NCBI GenBank assembly: GCA_024223125.1
Contig: JAAEOP010000338.1
Span: forward strand, 1 to 24,617
From: Chloroflexota bacterium
Lineage (GTDB): Bacteria > Chloroflexota > Anaerolineae > Promineifilales > Promineifilaceae
DNA: 24,617 nucleotides
Reading direction: 5' to 3'
Part shown: positions 7,694-14,389 of the stretch, in pieces
Layout: every line of letters starts with the position of its first letter
Numbering within the stretch: position 1 is the stretch's first letter
Position numbers and translations under genes: made by a program
Notes under the pieces: generated by a model
What the model saw: the letters and a program-made list of their open reading frames with translations, nothing else
What the model was told of the DNA's origin: nothing
The model's database searches: none

Positions 7694-8892
7694 CACACCA
7701 CTCCCAATTCGTTTGCCAAAAGCAGCGAAGCGGCCCCCAACATGACAATATCTTGCCCCAAATGGCTGATCTCAATCTGGGTTGTTTCCGCCAGCCGGAC
7801 GTAAGCTCGCTGGTTCATTTCTTCCTGGATGGGATCGAGCAGGGTGTCGCCAAAGCGGGAAAGGCTGCCGGCAATGTAGACCAGGGGAATGTTGAAAGCA
7901 GTGACGAGGTTAGCTGCGGCTGTGCCCAGATACCGTCCCGCCCGCACAATGGCCCGATTCAAATCTGGGTCGCCGGCCTGGAAAGCCAGCAGCAGCGTAT
8001 CTGTCGTAATCTCTTCCGGTGCGTCCACAAACTGATGAAGCTGAGATGATGGGTTGACCGTTGCCACCGATCTGGCCCACCGAATGAGAGCGCGGCTGCT
8101 GGCTACCGTTTCCAGACAGCCAAAATGGCCGCAGACGCATGGCTCACCCCCTTCTACCACCCGTAAATGTCCGATTTCGCTGGCCCCGGAATGATTGCTA
8201 CCGAAAAACAAACGCCGGTTCAAGACGATCCCGGCGCTGGTTCCCTGACCGGCCTTAATCACAATCAAACTGGTTGCTTTTTGGGGGTTATCAAACAGGA
8301 ATTGGGCCAATGCGGCCGCCTGACTGTCATTGACCACATAAACAGGCAAGTTGTAGCGAATTTGCAGTAGATCGCCCAGCTGCAAATTGTGCCAGTTGAG
8401 ATTGAGCGCGTCGTAAATGAAGCCCTCATCCACATTCATCAGACCAGGTGTACCTACGCCAATCCCCAGCAACGGCCGATCTGCCAGCGTCTGTAATTGT
8501 TCAATCAGGTCATATACCTGGGCTAACAAGGCATCACCGTCGCTGCGATTGGCCGGCATACTAATGTGGTGTTGCATCCGTCCCCGTAAATCAAAGACGC
8601 CACCCTGTAACTCCCTATTTGCCAGATCAATGCCAATTAACTGGCGAGCGTTATCCACCACATGCAGCAGTGTTGGCGGCTTGCCTCCAGCTGACGGTCC
8701 CTGGCCCAATTCTGCCACCAATCCCTCTTGCATCAAGCTGGTAACGACATTGGAGACGGTGGTGCGGGTCAGATGGGTGATGCGGGCAATATCGGCCCGG
8801 CTGATTTCAGCCTGATCGTAGATAACCCGCAGGACCAGGTGTTTATTGTGCTGTTTTGTGCCAATCTGGGTCGCTTTTTTCAGAGCTAACAC
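7693..8892 (-). CDS. ROK-family transcriptional repressor (NagC/Mlc/XylR type)
   Basis: About 399 residues: an N-terminal winged helix-turn-helix (ISRADIARITHLTRTTVSNV, then the wing near 'GPSAGGKPP') followed by a ROK sugar-sensing domain. The sensor keeps the sugar-contact pair ND (VVNDSQAAAL) and the zinc motif CVCGHFGC, but the ATP loop is degraded (IDLANRELQGG instead of DxGxT), as expected for a sensor rather than a kinase. GGAG six bases before the GTG at 8892 favours that start; an ATG four codons upstream (8904) has no visible ribosome-binding site. It is coupled to the ROK kinase and heads the sugar locus, so it is the likely local repressor, released by the imported sugar. Candidate operators are the paired repeats at 8924-9038. 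Confidence 0.9.
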   Translation of the reverse strand: MLALKKATQIGTKQHNKHLVLRVIYDQAEISRADIARITHLTRTTVSNVVTSLMQEGLVAELGQGPSAGGKPPTLLHVVDNARQLIGIDLANRELQGGVFDLRGRMQHHISMPANRSDGDALLAQVYDLIEQLQTLADRPLLGIGVGTPGLMNVDEGFIYDALNLNWHNLQLGDLLQIRYNLPVYVVNDSQAAALAQFLFDNPQKATSLIVIKAGQGTSAGIVLNRRLFFGSNHSGASEIGHLRVVEGGEPCVCGHFGCLETVASSRALIRWARSVATVNPSSQLHQFVDAPEEITTDTLLLAFQAGDPDLNRAIVRAGRYLGTAAANLVTAFNIPLVYIAGSLSRFGDTLLDPIQEEMNQRAYVRLAETTQIEISHLGQDIVMLGAASLLLANELGVV

Positions 8893-8923
8893 TAGGAACT
8901 CCATTGATTAGGGGATGACAAGA

Positions 8924-9038
8924 AGTCCGATGGATTTACAAAGATGGTGACAATATCTATAAAATACCACTATATCTCATTATTATGATGATATTTTCTT
9001 GAATACAAGAACAGTTAGTCCAATGAAATTACAAAGAT
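8924..9038. promoter_or_regulatory. Pair of 22-bp direct repeats upstream of the ROK repressor (candidate operators)
   Basis: Two 22-bp words, 8924-8945 and 9017-9038, both start AGTCC and end TTACAAAGAT and match at 19 of 22 positions. Their starts are 93 bases apart. The second overlaps the expected transcription start of the promoter at 9040-9068; the first lies in the leader just before the gene. This is the layout of an autoregulated, possibly looped, operator pair. A partial echo (TCCAATG, then TTTGTAAT in the opposite sense) occurs at about 6670-6693, upstream of the binding-protein gene. Sequence and spacing are observed; binding by the ROK protein is inferred. I see no gene in the gap 8905-9167. 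Confidence 0.55.
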
Positions 9039-9039
9039 T

Positions 9040-9068
9040 AGTGTAAAGGAGAAGGATGAATTTGTCAA
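9040..9068 (-). promoter_or_regulatory. Promoter of the ROK regulator-kinase operon
   Basis: On the minus strand a perfect -35 TTGACA (9063-9068) is followed after 17 bases by TACACT (9040-9045; four of six -10 matches). Predicted start is near 9033, leaving a leader of about 140 bases to the GTG at 8892. The same -10 word recurs at the J-domain gene promoter (20015-20020), which strengthens both calls. Confidence 0.65.
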
Positions 9069-9167
9069 ATATTGATAAGGATGTGGATACGCGGATGTGC
9101 TGATTGAAATCAGTTTGGAGTTAGAGAACTGTCCTGGTAGAGGAAAATTGATATTCCATAAGAGGTG

Positions 9168-10256
9168 TTATATATTGAACTTGATGTTGATGACATCCCC
9201 ATCTTGAACGATGTAGGTTTTACCTTCCTGGCGTAGTTTGCCAGCCGAGCGGGCTTGAGGCAACCCGCCTAATTCGACCAAATCTGTATACGCGGCCGTT
9301 TCAGCGCGAATAAACCCTTTGGCTAAATCAGTATGAATAGTGGCAGCCGCTTCTACGGCCGTCCCCCCCCTTTTAATTGTCCAGGCTCGCACCTCGTCTT
9401 CCCCCACTGTAAAGAAAGATTGTAACCCCATCAGGTCATAACTCAGGCGAATCACTTTATCCAGGCTGAGTTCGGTGACGCCGTACTCTTCCATGAACAT
9501 TTCCAGAGACTCTTCATCCCCTTCGGCGCTGAGTTGGGCCAATTCCATTTCCAGCTTGCCGCGTAGATTTGTAAGAACGGTGTAGGGTACGTCATAGTTG
9601 GGGTTGACTTCCTCTTGTTCATCACCAATGTTGAAGATGATGAGGACGGGTTTGAGGGTCAACAGGCCAAAACCACGCAGGAGTTTGTGTTGCTCTGCGG
9701 TCAGGTCCAGGGTGCGTAACGGCCGTTCCTCGCTCAATGTCCCTTCCAATTGTTCAAATAGTCGCAGTTCGGCCTGGGCTTCAGCTTTGTTGGGGAAGGC
9801 GCCTCGTTGAAGGCCATTAACCAGCTTTTCTATGCGCCGTTCTACAATGCCGAGGTCATTGAGGAGGAACTCGGTATCAATTGCTTCCAGATCGCGGGTT
9901 GGTTCTACACGGCCGTCGGGATGCGGATACAAGTCGCTTTCAAAGGCACGTACCACATGCACAAAGCCGTCTAACCCAGACAAATGGTTGAGTAGTTCGC
10001 TGGGCAGGCCGCCACTTTCACCAGCTCCTTTTTGTAGCCCGGCGACATCGGTGTAGGTAATGCGGGCGTAGGTTGTCTTCTTTGGGTTGAACATTTTGGT
10101 GAGGGTGTCTACGCGACTGTCGAGTACGTCTACAACGGCCGTGAGTACATCAAAACGGCCGCTCATACTTTGCCCCACCGGGGCATCTCCTTTTGTCAGA
10201 GCATTAAAAATAGTTGTCTTGCCTGCGCCAGGCAGGCCGATGATTCCTAGTTTCAT
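9168..10256 (-). CDS. ychF: YchF/OLA1-family ATPase (Obg-related, TGS domain)
   Basis: A 362-residue protein of the normal YchF length. The P-loop is GLPGAGKTT (residues 7-15), the switch motif is TDVAGLQKGAG, and the base-recognition stretch is 'IIFNIGDEQEE', the N-x-x-D/E variant that gives YchF its ATP preference instead of the NKxD of GTPases. The C-terminal TGS domain is clear (KGFIRAETAAYTDLVELGG and VQDGDVINIKFNI). The protein binds ribosomes in other bacteria and is linked to translation and stress. The P-loop reads PGAGKTT instead of the more usual PNVGKS, a subgroup difference. AAGGA six bases before the ATG supports the start. It looks monocistronic, independent of the sugar locus. 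Confidence 0.9.
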   Translation of the reverse strand: MKLGIIGLPGAGKTTIFNALTKGDAPVGQSMSGRFDVLTAVVDVLDSRVDTLTKMFNPKKTTYARITYTDVAGLQKGAGESGGLPSELLNHLSGLDGFVHVVRAFESDLYPHPDGRVEPTRDLEAIDTEFLLNDLGIVERRIEKLVNGLQRGAFPNKAEAQAELRLFEQLEGTLSEERPLRTLDLTAEQHKLLRGFGLLTLKPVLIIFNIGDEQEEVNPNYDVPYTVLTNLRGKLEMELAQLSAEGDEESLEMFMEEYGVTELSLDKVIRLSYDLMGLQSFFTVGEDEVRAWTIKRGGTAVEAAATIHTDLAKGFIRAETAAYTDLVELGGLPQARSAGKLRQEGKTYIVQDGDVINIKFNI

Positions 10257-10284
10257 GAAGTATCCTTGTTTTCAGTGTGCAGGG

Positions 10285-10343
10285 TTCAGTTTTTAGTGGA
10301 CAGTCATGGCTGCTAATGACTGAAAACTGATGACTGAAAACTG
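10285..10343. repeat. Tandem 14-bp repeat with an inverted partner
   Basis: ATGACTGAAAACTG occurs twice in direct tandem at 10316-10343. A degenerate inverted copy (CAGTTTTTAGT...CAGTCAT) precedes it at about 10287-10306, so the stretch can fold. It fills the 89-base gap between the lipoprotein gene and ychF. The core word CAGTTTTCA also appears at 13358 and 13445, which suggests a dispersed repeat rather than a site specific to ychF. Confidence 0.7.
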
Positions 10344-10345
10344 TT

Positions 10346-11401
10346 CTAACTTCCTTCCAGGCGTTGTAAATCCCAGTTATCTATAAACCAACCGTTATTG
10401 ATCAGACCGTAGCGGGCGCGAAAGCCGGCGCCCAGGCGTACTGTCGCCAGTTCGGCCAGGGTAAAGGTATGTTCAAATGAGTTCCAATTTCCCAGGGCTG
10501 GCAGTATCCAGTTGGTACCCCCGTCCGGAGTAATAAACCGTACTTCACCCGAATCTGGACTGGCCCATATTTTACGGCCGTCATCATAATCCATCACCAA
10601 ATCTGGGTAAGCCCGAATGGTGAGTTTGTAAGTGCCTGGCTCCAAAGTGACATCCCGAAACATGCGAAAACTGATGGGGCCATACCCCTTAAAGATTTTG
10701 AGCGTGTAATCTCCTTCCTGAATTAACAGCCCGCGCTCATTTTCTGGCAGTTGAAAATAGGGCAAAACGCGCGTTTCAGGACGATACCATTGATCCCATT
10801 CTTCACTACCATATCCGGTGGGGCCTTCATCCCATTCAAAAACCCAGCCGTTAGGTAGTTGTAATTCAGGAACCCCCCACATGTTGTACCAACCTTCTTC
10901 AAATGAGCCGTTGGGTAAAATATCGCCGCCGTAGACGGGGTCAGGCGGGATAGTGGGGTCAGGCGATGGTGGGGGTGGCGATGTGGGCTGTGTGGGCGCT
11001 GGCGTATCTGTGGGTGGGATGGGTGTCTCCGTTGGTTCGGGCGTCTCCGTTGGCTCAGGTGTATTTGTCGGTTCTGGGGTATCTGTGGGCGTTGCCGTGG
11101 GGATGGGGGTATTGGTCGGCGATGCCAAAGGGGTGTTTGTTGGTTCAATGACGCCTGTGCTGAGCGAAGTCGAAGTGGCCGTAGCCACTTCTGCTACCTC
11201 AACCTGTGTGCTGCTGCCCACAACAGTTTGAGCGGTTACAGTTTGGGCGACGGAACGCTCAATGTTAGCGCGTGCATTTTCTGTGGCGGCAACGGCCGCT
11301 TCTACAGAAGCCTCTACGGCGGTCGTGGAAAGTGTTGGTTTGATGTTGCAAGCTGCTAATAAAAGCAGGGCAAGTATCATTAAGATAAATCTACTTCTCA
11401 T
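10346..11401 (-). CDS. Lipoprotein with Pro/Thr-rich linker and C-terminal beta-rich (carbohydrate-binding-like) domain
   Basis: A 351-residue surface lipoprotein: signal RFILMILALLLLAAC with lipidated Cys18, then an Ala-rich helical stretch (about 25-70), a long Thr/Pro/Glu linker (about 85-155, TPEPTNTPEPTETPEPTETP), and a C-terminal domain of about 190 residues beginning 'ILPNGSFEEGWYNMWG'. That opening and the ending 'NNGWFIDNWDLQRLEG' are typical of jelly-roll carbohydrate-binding-like modules in which a 'NGSFE' strand starts the sandwich. No catalytic motif is seen. GGAGG nine bases before the ATG supports the start. Such Thr/Pro-linker proteins are a habit of Chloroflexota cell surfaces. 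The function is probably attachment or ligand binding, but this is inference. Confidence 0.75.
   Translation of the reverse strand: MRSRFILMILALLLLAACNIKPTLSTTAVEASVEAAVAATENARANIERSVAQTVTAQTVVGSSTQVEVAEVATATSTSLSTGVIEPTNTPLASPTNTPIPTATPTDTPEPTNTPEPTETPEPTETPIPPTDTPAPTQPTSPPPPSPDPTIPPDPVYGGDILPNGSFEEGWYNMWGVPELQLPNGWVFEWDEGPTGYGSEEWDQWYRPETRVLPYFQLPENERGLLIQEGDYTLKIFKGYGPISFRMFRDVTLEPGTYKLTIRAYPDLVMDYDDGRKIWASPDSGEVRFITPDGGTNWILPALGNWNSFEHTFTLAELATVRLGAGFRARYGLINNGWFIDNWDLQRLEGS
10960..11130 (-). repeat. Degenerate short repeats encoding the Thr/Pro/Glu linker
   Basis: The DNA consists of imperfect 12- to 24-base units that encode TPEPTNTP/TPEPTETP blocks on the minus strand. It is a low-complexity coding repeat that can change length by slippage. 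Just upstream in the same linker, at about 11157-11175, is the word GTGCTGAGCGAAGTCGAAG, which resembles a dispersed extragenic palindromic word and may have been captured as coding sequence. Confidence 0.7.
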
Positions 11402-11430
11402 TAGTCAAATCCTCCGCTTCATTCCCGACC

Positions 11431-11448
11431 TTGAGTATGTTGAGTATG
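11431..11448 (-). repeat. Tandem 9-bp repeat upstream of the lipoprotein gene
   Basis: TTGAGTATG is repeated twice without a gap at 11431-11448, 30-47 bases before the lipoprotein ATG (11401). The position, on the promoter side and one helical turn per unit, would suit a regulator binding as a tandem dimer. No regulator can be named and chance is not excluded. Confidence 0.4.
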
Positions 11449-11530
11449 GTGATGACCTTACGGAAATGAACCTGCAGATTTTATGCGCCGCCGGGTGAAT
11501 CGGCAAATGAGAAGTGGGTACAACATTGTC

Positions 11531-11619
11531 GTTAACTTAAGACCTTGCAGGTTTCCAAAATGATCTACGCTCCTCTGAGGTTTTGCGTTAAAACCTGCGA
11601 GGTCTTCGCTTAAGTTAAC
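11531..11619. repeat. 89-bp imperfect inverted repeat (MITE- or BIME-like)
   Basis: The left arm GTTAACTTAAGACCTTGCAG continues to 11554; the right arm 11591-11619 is its reverse complement except for a five-base insertion and one substitution. The 36-base loop has no gene. The inner part of each arm is again nearly self-complementary (AGACCT-TGC-AGGTTT). GGGTACAA occurs on both sides (about 11516 and 11630), perhaps a relic of insertion. It sits between the lipoprotein and the beta-helix genes, where it could also act as a terminator for the latter. Confidence 0.75.
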
Positions 11620-11655
11620 ACTTATGGCGGGTACAAGTTAACGGCTACTTCGATT

Positions 11656-13215
11656 TTACTCAGCACAGTCGTTCCCGCCCGCTACCTTCTCCCTCCGTCG
11701 CCTGGTACGGGCCAGCAATCCAGCCGACAACAGTGCCAGAGAACCGGTAGTGCCCAATGCCAGGGGCACATCCGTTCCCCCCCCGGTTGCTATCATTCCC
11801 CCTTGCATCGTCACAGATGTAGGCGTCGGCGTGGAGCCGTATTCAAAAGCTCCAATATCACACTCGTTGGCTGAAAGAGAACTATCGCCATCTACATTAC
11901 GCACGCCTCCACGTTGATCAACATTGCCGGTAGGCGCGTTTGTACAATCCGTATCAGGTGCCTTATCAATTGCCGGACTGCCGGAGACTAGCGCGTGAGT
12001 ATCTGGGTATTCAGGCGTATTGAGGTTTTCATTGAGGCTGTTGTTAGCCAGGGTCGTATTCAGAATATTGGCCACGACAATCCCCGCCCCCGGCACAATA
12101 TCACTGACTCCCGGCGAGAAACCAGTGACGCCGGCATCGTTGTCATAGCCAAACAAGTTGTTGTTGTCGGCCGTGACTGTATCACTGTTATTGACTTCAC
12201 GGCCCCATTTGGCCGTGTTGCCGGAAACCAAACTACGATTGAAAGTGACCGCGGCTAAAACCGTACCAGACTCAGTGCCAGATTTAATATAAGCACCACC
12301 GCCGAAATTGCCAGCTGTATTGCCGCTAATCGTGCTGTTATTAATCGTCGCTGTCGCCGTAGCTTCCCCACTATACGTGCGGGCGTGGTTACTCACACCG
12401 CCTCCGCTCTTGGCCGAATTGCCACTGATCGTGCTGTTGTTGATCGTCACCACGGCCGTAGCGAGGCTGTTATATGTGTAGGCGATATTGTGTATTCCCC
12501 CACCGTTACCAGCGGCAGTATTATTGCTGATGGTGCTGTTATTGATTGCTATTGTACCGCCATAATTGAGCATACCGCTGCCGTCATCGTATATGTTGCC
12601 ACCTGTAATTGTAGCGTTGTTGAGCGTGAGATTTCCCGTAGCATTCACCGCCAATATGCGGAAGTTCGATATTGCGTCACCGCTGCGCTCAATTGTGGCT
12701 CCATTACCGTTAATGGTGATCGTACTGCTAATGACCGGCAGACCGGTATAGCCATAGGTCGAGTTGTCATAGTCGGTCAATGTATGCGTTGCCGTGCTAA
12801 GAGAAATAATGTCATTTCCGCTGCCAGCGTCACATTCGCCGTCACTGGCGTACAATTGACTGTCGTTATTGGCATTGATGATTGCCTCTATTAGTGAGCA
12901 TTGATTGTCATCCGCTTTGACAACCACCTCGGAATCCACCGTAATCGCGGCCGCATGGACGCTGGGTACCCCGCTCAACGCCAATGCCAGCGCCATCCCC
13001 GCCAGCGTCGATTGCAGATTGCGGCCCAGCGCCCGTCGCTTATGATGGGGCAGCGACGCCAACCGCTGGAAAAAATGGATGAAGCGTGCCCAAAGCCGTT
13101 GGCTTCTTTTTAGCAGCAGGCTGGCTAACCACGGAGTTTGTGCTGCTTCTGCTATCTGTGTCCGCCACATTATCCATATGGGGTCTTGTAAGGATTGTTT
13201 ATCTTTATATTGCAT
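11656..13215 (-). CDS. Secreted beta-helix surface protein (CSLREA/choice-of-anchor-Q type) with C-terminal anchor
   Basis: A 519-residue protein. The N-terminus is unusually long: about 67 basic and aromatic residues before the signal helix STLAGMALALALSGVPSVHA (about 69-88). The mature protein starts with a CSLREA-like motif (CSLIEAIINANND, 106-118), followed by parallel beta-helix repeats such as INNSTISNNTAAGNGGG and INNSTISGNSAKSGGG, and a 'SPAIDKA...GAFEYGS' ending of choice-of-anchor-Q proteins. The C-terminus is a hydrophobic stretch 'TTGSLALLSAGLLARTRRRR' that can hold the protein in the membrane or serve a sorting enzyme. AAGGAG eight bases before the ATG supports the start. The likely role is adhesion or cell-surface structure; no enzyme residues are recognisable. 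Confidence 0.8.
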   Translation of the reverse strand: MQYKDKQSLQDPIWIMWRTQIAEAAQTPWLASLLLKRSQRLWARFIHFFQRLASLPHHKRRALGRNLQSTLAGMALALALSGVPSVHAAAITVDSEVVVKADDNQCSLIEAIINANNDSQLYASDGECDAGSGNDIISLSTATHTLTDYDNSTYGYTGLPVISSTITINGNGATIERSGDAISNFRILAVNATGNLTLNNATITGGNIYDDGSGMLNYGGTIAINNSTISNNTAAGNGGGIHNIAYTYNSLATAVVTINNSTISGNSAKSGGGVSNHARTYSGEATATATINNSTISGNTAGNFGGGAYIKSGTESGTVLAAVTFNRSLVSGNTAKWGREVNNSDTVTADNNNLFGYDNDAGVTGFSPGVSDIVPGAGIVVANILNTTLANNSLNENLNTPEYPDTHALVSGSPAIDKAPDTDCTNAPTGNVDQRGGVRNVDGDSSLSANECDIGAFEYGSTPTPTSVTMQGGMIATGGGTDVPLALGTTGSLALLSAGLLARTRRRREKVAGGNDCAE

Positions 13216-13356
13216 AATCAGTCACTCCTTTTGGTTACACGGTCGTCTTCTTCCGTCAACACTATATCAACGAGCCGGAAAAGGACAAATAGTACGGTCG
13301 TTTTACTGCTCCTACTATTTGCTACAAAGCTAGTAAAAGTTCGGAGTGGTCTATGG

Positions 13357-13453
13357 TCAGTTTTCACAACTGTCATACCCGCGAAGGCGGGTATACAGGT
13401 ATGTGGATTCCTGCCTTCGCCGGAATGACCTGTATAGTCTCAATCAGTTTTCA
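13357..13453. repeat. Dispersed double-hairpin repeat, copy 1, between short direct repeats
   Basis: The core 13370-13439 starts TGTCATACCCGCGAAGGCGG and ends GGAATGACCTGTATAGTC. Its halves are related as an inverted repeat (GTCATACCCGCGAAGGC against GTCATTCCGGCGAAGGC), and each half forms its own hairpin. TCAGTTTTCA occurs exactly on both sides (13357-13366 and 13444-13453), like a target duplication, although that word also belongs to a local repeat. Copy 2 of the core is at about 23110-23203. This occupies most of the gap between the beta-helix and PycTM-like genes. Confidence 0.8.
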
Positions 13454-13455
13454 GT

Positions 13456-14031
13456 TTATGGTAAATGTGTGGCTATATTGACTCCTTCGACTACAATCAA
13501 TACCAATGTGCTCATCATCAATCCTGTCAGGAAGGATAAATAAGCCACGCGAATATAACGGTACTTTTTCCGGCCAAGATAGATGCCCAGCTCATAAACT
13601 TCCCGCAGTTGCACTCTGTATGCCTGGCTAGGATCATGCAGTAACGCATCAAACATTTGTGTGTACTCGTCGAAGTCCAGGTTCATAAAACTACCGAAAA
13701 ACAAGAAATTACAATTGGGATTATCCAGATCGGGGCGCGACTTCAAGTCCACTTTGGGCATGACCGCATAAGTTGCAGAAAGGATGGTGACAATGCAAGA
13801 ACTGATCATGACGATGACAGGCCAACGCAAAACGGGATCATCCAGATAGCCAATGGAAAACGTGATAATAAGCGCCCCCAACGTCAACATCATATTCGCT
13901 TTAATATCGGCCATTTGGCTAAGTTGGGCATGGTGTGCCCGTGTTTGCCGAAAAAGCTGATCCAAATGGCCTGATGGTTCCACATTGTACCAACCATTTT
14001 CCTTTACAATTTCTATGTTCGTTTCCATCAT
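13456..14031 (-). CDS. PycTM-like membrane protein (Pycsar effector family, DUF5706-like), no cyclase nearby
   Basis: A 191-residue protein with a soluble N-terminus, a helical hairpin membrane region (about 46-88: LTLGALIITFSIGYL, then VIVMISSCIVTILSATYAV), a cytoplasmic middle part, and a last membrane helix (about 162-183). The order DIKANMMLTLGALI, then 'NFLFFGSFMNLDFDEYTQMF', then 'YELGIYLGRKKYRYIRVAYLSF' matches my recollection of the Pycsar transmembrane effector family (PF18967), where the trigger is a cyclic pyrimidine nucleotide made by a PycC cyclase. No class III cyclase or cNMP-binding gene is in the window, so this is an orphan by position. GGAGG five bases before the ATG at 14031 supports the start (a second ATG follows directly). 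Palindromic repeats lie on both sides of the gene. Confidence 0.72.
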   Translation of the reverse strand: MMETNIEIVKENGWYNVEPSGHLDQLFRQTRAHHAQLSQMADIKANMMLTLGALIITFSIGYLDDPVLRWPVIVMISSCIVTILSATYAVMPKVDLKSRPDLDNPNCNFLFFGSFMNLDFDEYTQMFDALLHDPSQAYRVQLREVYELGIYLGRKKYRYIRVAYLSFLTGLMMSTLVLIVVEGVNIATHLP

Positions 14032-14076
14032 AAGAACCTCCGTACAATGATTTATTCATTTTGTTGTATCCGTTCA

Positions 14077-14136
14077 GACCCTAAGGGTTTTTCGATCAAT
14101 CTAACGGGTACTCTCAGGAGTAAAACCCTTAGGGTC
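14077..14136. repeat. Perfect 15-bp inverted repeat with 30-base loop
   Basis: GACCCTAAGGGTTTT (14077-14091) is mirrored exactly at 14122-14136. Each arm is itself almost a palindrome (AGACCCT-A-AGGGTTT). CATTTTGTT occurs on both sides (about 14057 and 14157) and might be an old insertion duplication. It occupies the first half of the 358-base gap between the divergent PycTM-like and hydrolase genes; no gene is visible in that gap. Confidence 0.8.
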
Positions 14137-14269
14137 TTGATAGTCTCCTGAATGAGTACATTTTGTTTTAGTGTACACAGATGTTGTCTTTCCACAAATA
14201 TAGGGAAAGGCTGTAAACTTAAATTCATTTCTGATATGTTATATTGACACTGTGAATTTAGTTTCTTGA

Positions 14270-14326
14270 ATTTCCCCGGAAACTTTTAGATGGGAAAATG
14301 GTCTGGAATGCAGTTTCCGGGGAAAT
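14270..14326. repeat. Perfect 15-bp inverted repeat with 27-base loop
   Basis: ATTTCCCCGGAAACT (14270-14284) is mirrored exactly at 14312-14326. The arms are nearly self-complementary (TTTCC/GGAAA). It lies 64 bases before the hydrolase start, on the promoter side, so it may influence initiation or be a regulator site, but the design matches the other palindromic elements of this window. TTGACT directly after it (about 14328) is a possible -35, without a convincing -10. Confidence 0.75.
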
Positions 14327-14389
14327 GTTGACTATTTATTTCACCAGTGTACTACAGATTATTATTTGAATGTCTGGGAGGATGGACTT

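Noticed and set aside
12385..12894. 169-residue open frame on the plus strand
   Set aside because: Antisense to the repetitive beta-helix coding region; open only because of the repeated Asn/Thr/Ser codons on the other strand.
13370..14326. CRISPR-like array in the region with several palindromes
   Set aside because: The palindromes have different sequences and irregular spacing; no repeated unit with uniform spacers is present.
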